A stretch of DNA of 5,713 nt. Origin: Desulfovibrio sp. (lineage in GTDB: Bacteria; Desulfobacterota; Desulfovibrionia; Desulfovibrionales; Desulfovibrionaceae). Each line of letters starts with the position of its first letter. The first letter of the stretch is position 1. The translations under genes and the position numbers were made by a program. Shown piece by piece: positions 4,742-5,713 of the stretch. The DNA is taken from assembly GCA_031282465.1 (NCBI GenBank), contig JAITDR010000166.1:1-5713 (forward strand). Reading direction: 5' to 3'. The notes beneath the pieces are model-generated. The model worked only from the letters and a program-made list of their open reading frames with translations, was not told where the DNA came from and made no database searches.

Positions 4742-5713
4742 CTACAGCATCCCTTGTACCATTGTTTCGGCACACCGTGCCCAACTGAACCGTTTGGCCT
4801 GCGCCGGCCCGGCCTCCCGCAACCGCTCCCGCAACCCGCGGTCCAAGCATACCGAACGCATCGCCTCCACAAGCGCAGCCACGTCCCCAGGCGGCACCTG
4901 CAAGGCGGCTCCGCCTGCAACTTCCGGCAAGGATGCCGCATTGCTCGTGATTACCGGCGCTCCGCAGGCCATAGCCTCCACCACCGGCAATCCGAACCCT
5001 TCATACCTGGACGGGTAGAGAAAACACAGGCATCCGCTGAGCAGCCCGCGCACGGTTTCATCCTGCAAAAAGCCCGGCAATCGTATCCTGTCCGCATGTT
5101 CCTGGGCGGCGGCAAGGATGGTGGTATATCGCCATCCTTTTTGCCCTATGAGTACCAGATGAAGCCCCATTTCGGGCAACGAGGCGGACAACGCGGAAAA
5201 AGCCCGTACAGCGTCGGTCAATCCCTTTCTCGGTTCCAGCGTGGCAAGGCAACACAGAAAAGCCGCATCCGGCGGCAATCCGCACTGCCTCCGCGCCTCG
5301 GCAACGTCTTCCGCAGGGGCGGGCGTAAACTGTTCACCCCCGCCGAGATGCGCGACACGCACCGTATCGGCGTCCATATCCGGAAAATAGTTCAGAACCT
5401 CGGCCCGCGTAAAGGCGGAATTGGCCCAAATGCAGTCCGCCCTTTGCTGATGCGCGCGCAGCATCTCAAGATAATAGGAAGCGGAAGGATGCTCATCCGG
5501 AAAACGCAACGGTATGATATCGTGCAGGACGACATGCTTGCGCAGCATGGGGACAGCGGCCAGGGCGCGGGGAACGGGCTGGTACGGCGAAAACCAGACA
5601 GCGCTGCCGGGACGCCGCATGTGTTCGCGCACCATAGCGACCAGTCGCGGATTGTCCCTGTCGTATGCCGCAAACGGATACATGCCCGACACGCGTCGCA
5701 ACGCGCCCTGCGC
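4742..5713 (-). CDS. Glycosyltransferase family 4, N-terminus beyond the window edge
   Basis: The reading frame is open through position 5713, so the gene is cut at its 5' end. The TTG at 5699-5701 is an internal leucine codon rather than a credible start, since four more in-frame codons (AQGA) precede it and no ATG lies nearby. About 323 codons are visible, so a few dozen N-terminal residues are probably missing compared with a typical 370-400 residue GT4 enzyme. Counting from the Leu at 5701: VVLHDIIPLRFPDEH (57-71) is the acceptor-lobe motif of the mannosyl/rhamnosyl-transferase-like GT4 branch, ANSAFTRAEV is at 93-102, LEPRKG is at 155-160 (donor-binding R158/K159), and EX7E is E234 to E242 in EGFGLPVVEAMACG. 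The C-terminal FSWARCAETM is also typical. It probably adds a hexose or deoxyhexose during O-antigen or capsule assembly. The stop is TAG at 4742-4744. Confidence 0.87.
   Translation of the reverse strand, partial: AQGALRRVSGMYPFAAYDRDNPRLVAMVREHMRRPGSAVWFSPYQPVPRALAAVPMLRKHVVLHDIIPLRFPDEHPSASYYLEMLRAHQQRADCIWANSAFTRAEVLNYFPDMDADTVRVAHLGGGEQFTPAPAEDVAEARRQCGLPPDAAFLCCLATLEPRKGLTDAVRAFSALSASLPEMGLHLVLIGQKGWRYTTILAAAQEHADRIRLPGFLQDETVRGLLSGCLCFLYPSRYEGFGLPVVEAMACGAPVITSNAASLPEVAGGAALQVPPGDVAALVEAMRSVCLDRGLRERLREAGPAQAKRFSWARCAETMVQGML

Noticed and set aside
1..5713. CRISPR array, tRNA or rRNA genes, insertion sequence
   Set aside because: No regularly spaced identical repeats, no recognisable RNA gene, and no transposase motif were seen on either strand.

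Overview
The window is high-GC bacterial chromosome (positions 1-215 and 1904-5713) interrupted by one strikingly AT-rich block (about 230-1903). The flanking genes, their codon use and the WFNxxxWYGL-type glycosyltransferase suggest a Desulfovibrio-like Desulfobacterota genome. That assignment is an impression from sequence style; there is no rRNA or marker gene here to prove it.

Layout: (1) 1-263 is a leader with a strong hairpin and no convincing complete gene. (2) 264-1903 is a tight two-gene operon on the + strand. It encodes a compact ABC/SMC-type (OLD/AAA_21-like) ATPase, followed after 2 nt by a 178-residue protein with the acidic motifs of a TOPRIM nuclease. (3) 1904-2031 carries a long inverted repeat. 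(4) 2032-3057, on the minus strand, is a metallo-beta-lactamase-fold hydrolase with a C-terminal winged helix. (5) 3058-3441 is a divergent intergenic region holding two diverged copies of a 69-nt element. (6) 3442-4692 (+) and 4742-5713 (-, cut by the window edge) are two convergent GT4 glycosyltransferases with unrelated N-terminal halves, probably part of a surface-polysaccharide locus.

The most interesting content is the AT-rich ATPase/TOPRIM pair. Its architecture (sensor ATPase plus separate small TOPRIM effector) parallels known anti-phage systems such as PARIS (AriA/AriB) and the AbiL/RloB-type pairs. The second protein is much shorter than AriB and I cannot place it in a named defence family. 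It is a candidate for a poorly described or undescribed defence module, acquired horizontally. The genes around it look like ordinary host metabolism and envelope genes and probably do not cooperate with it.

The second notable signal is the 69-nt repeat pair (3113-3181 and 3282-3350). The copies are about 75% identical, and their differences preserve two hairpins, including two compensatory base-pair changes and several changes that pair only as G-U on the + strand. This points to a structured RNA or a structured interspersed element.
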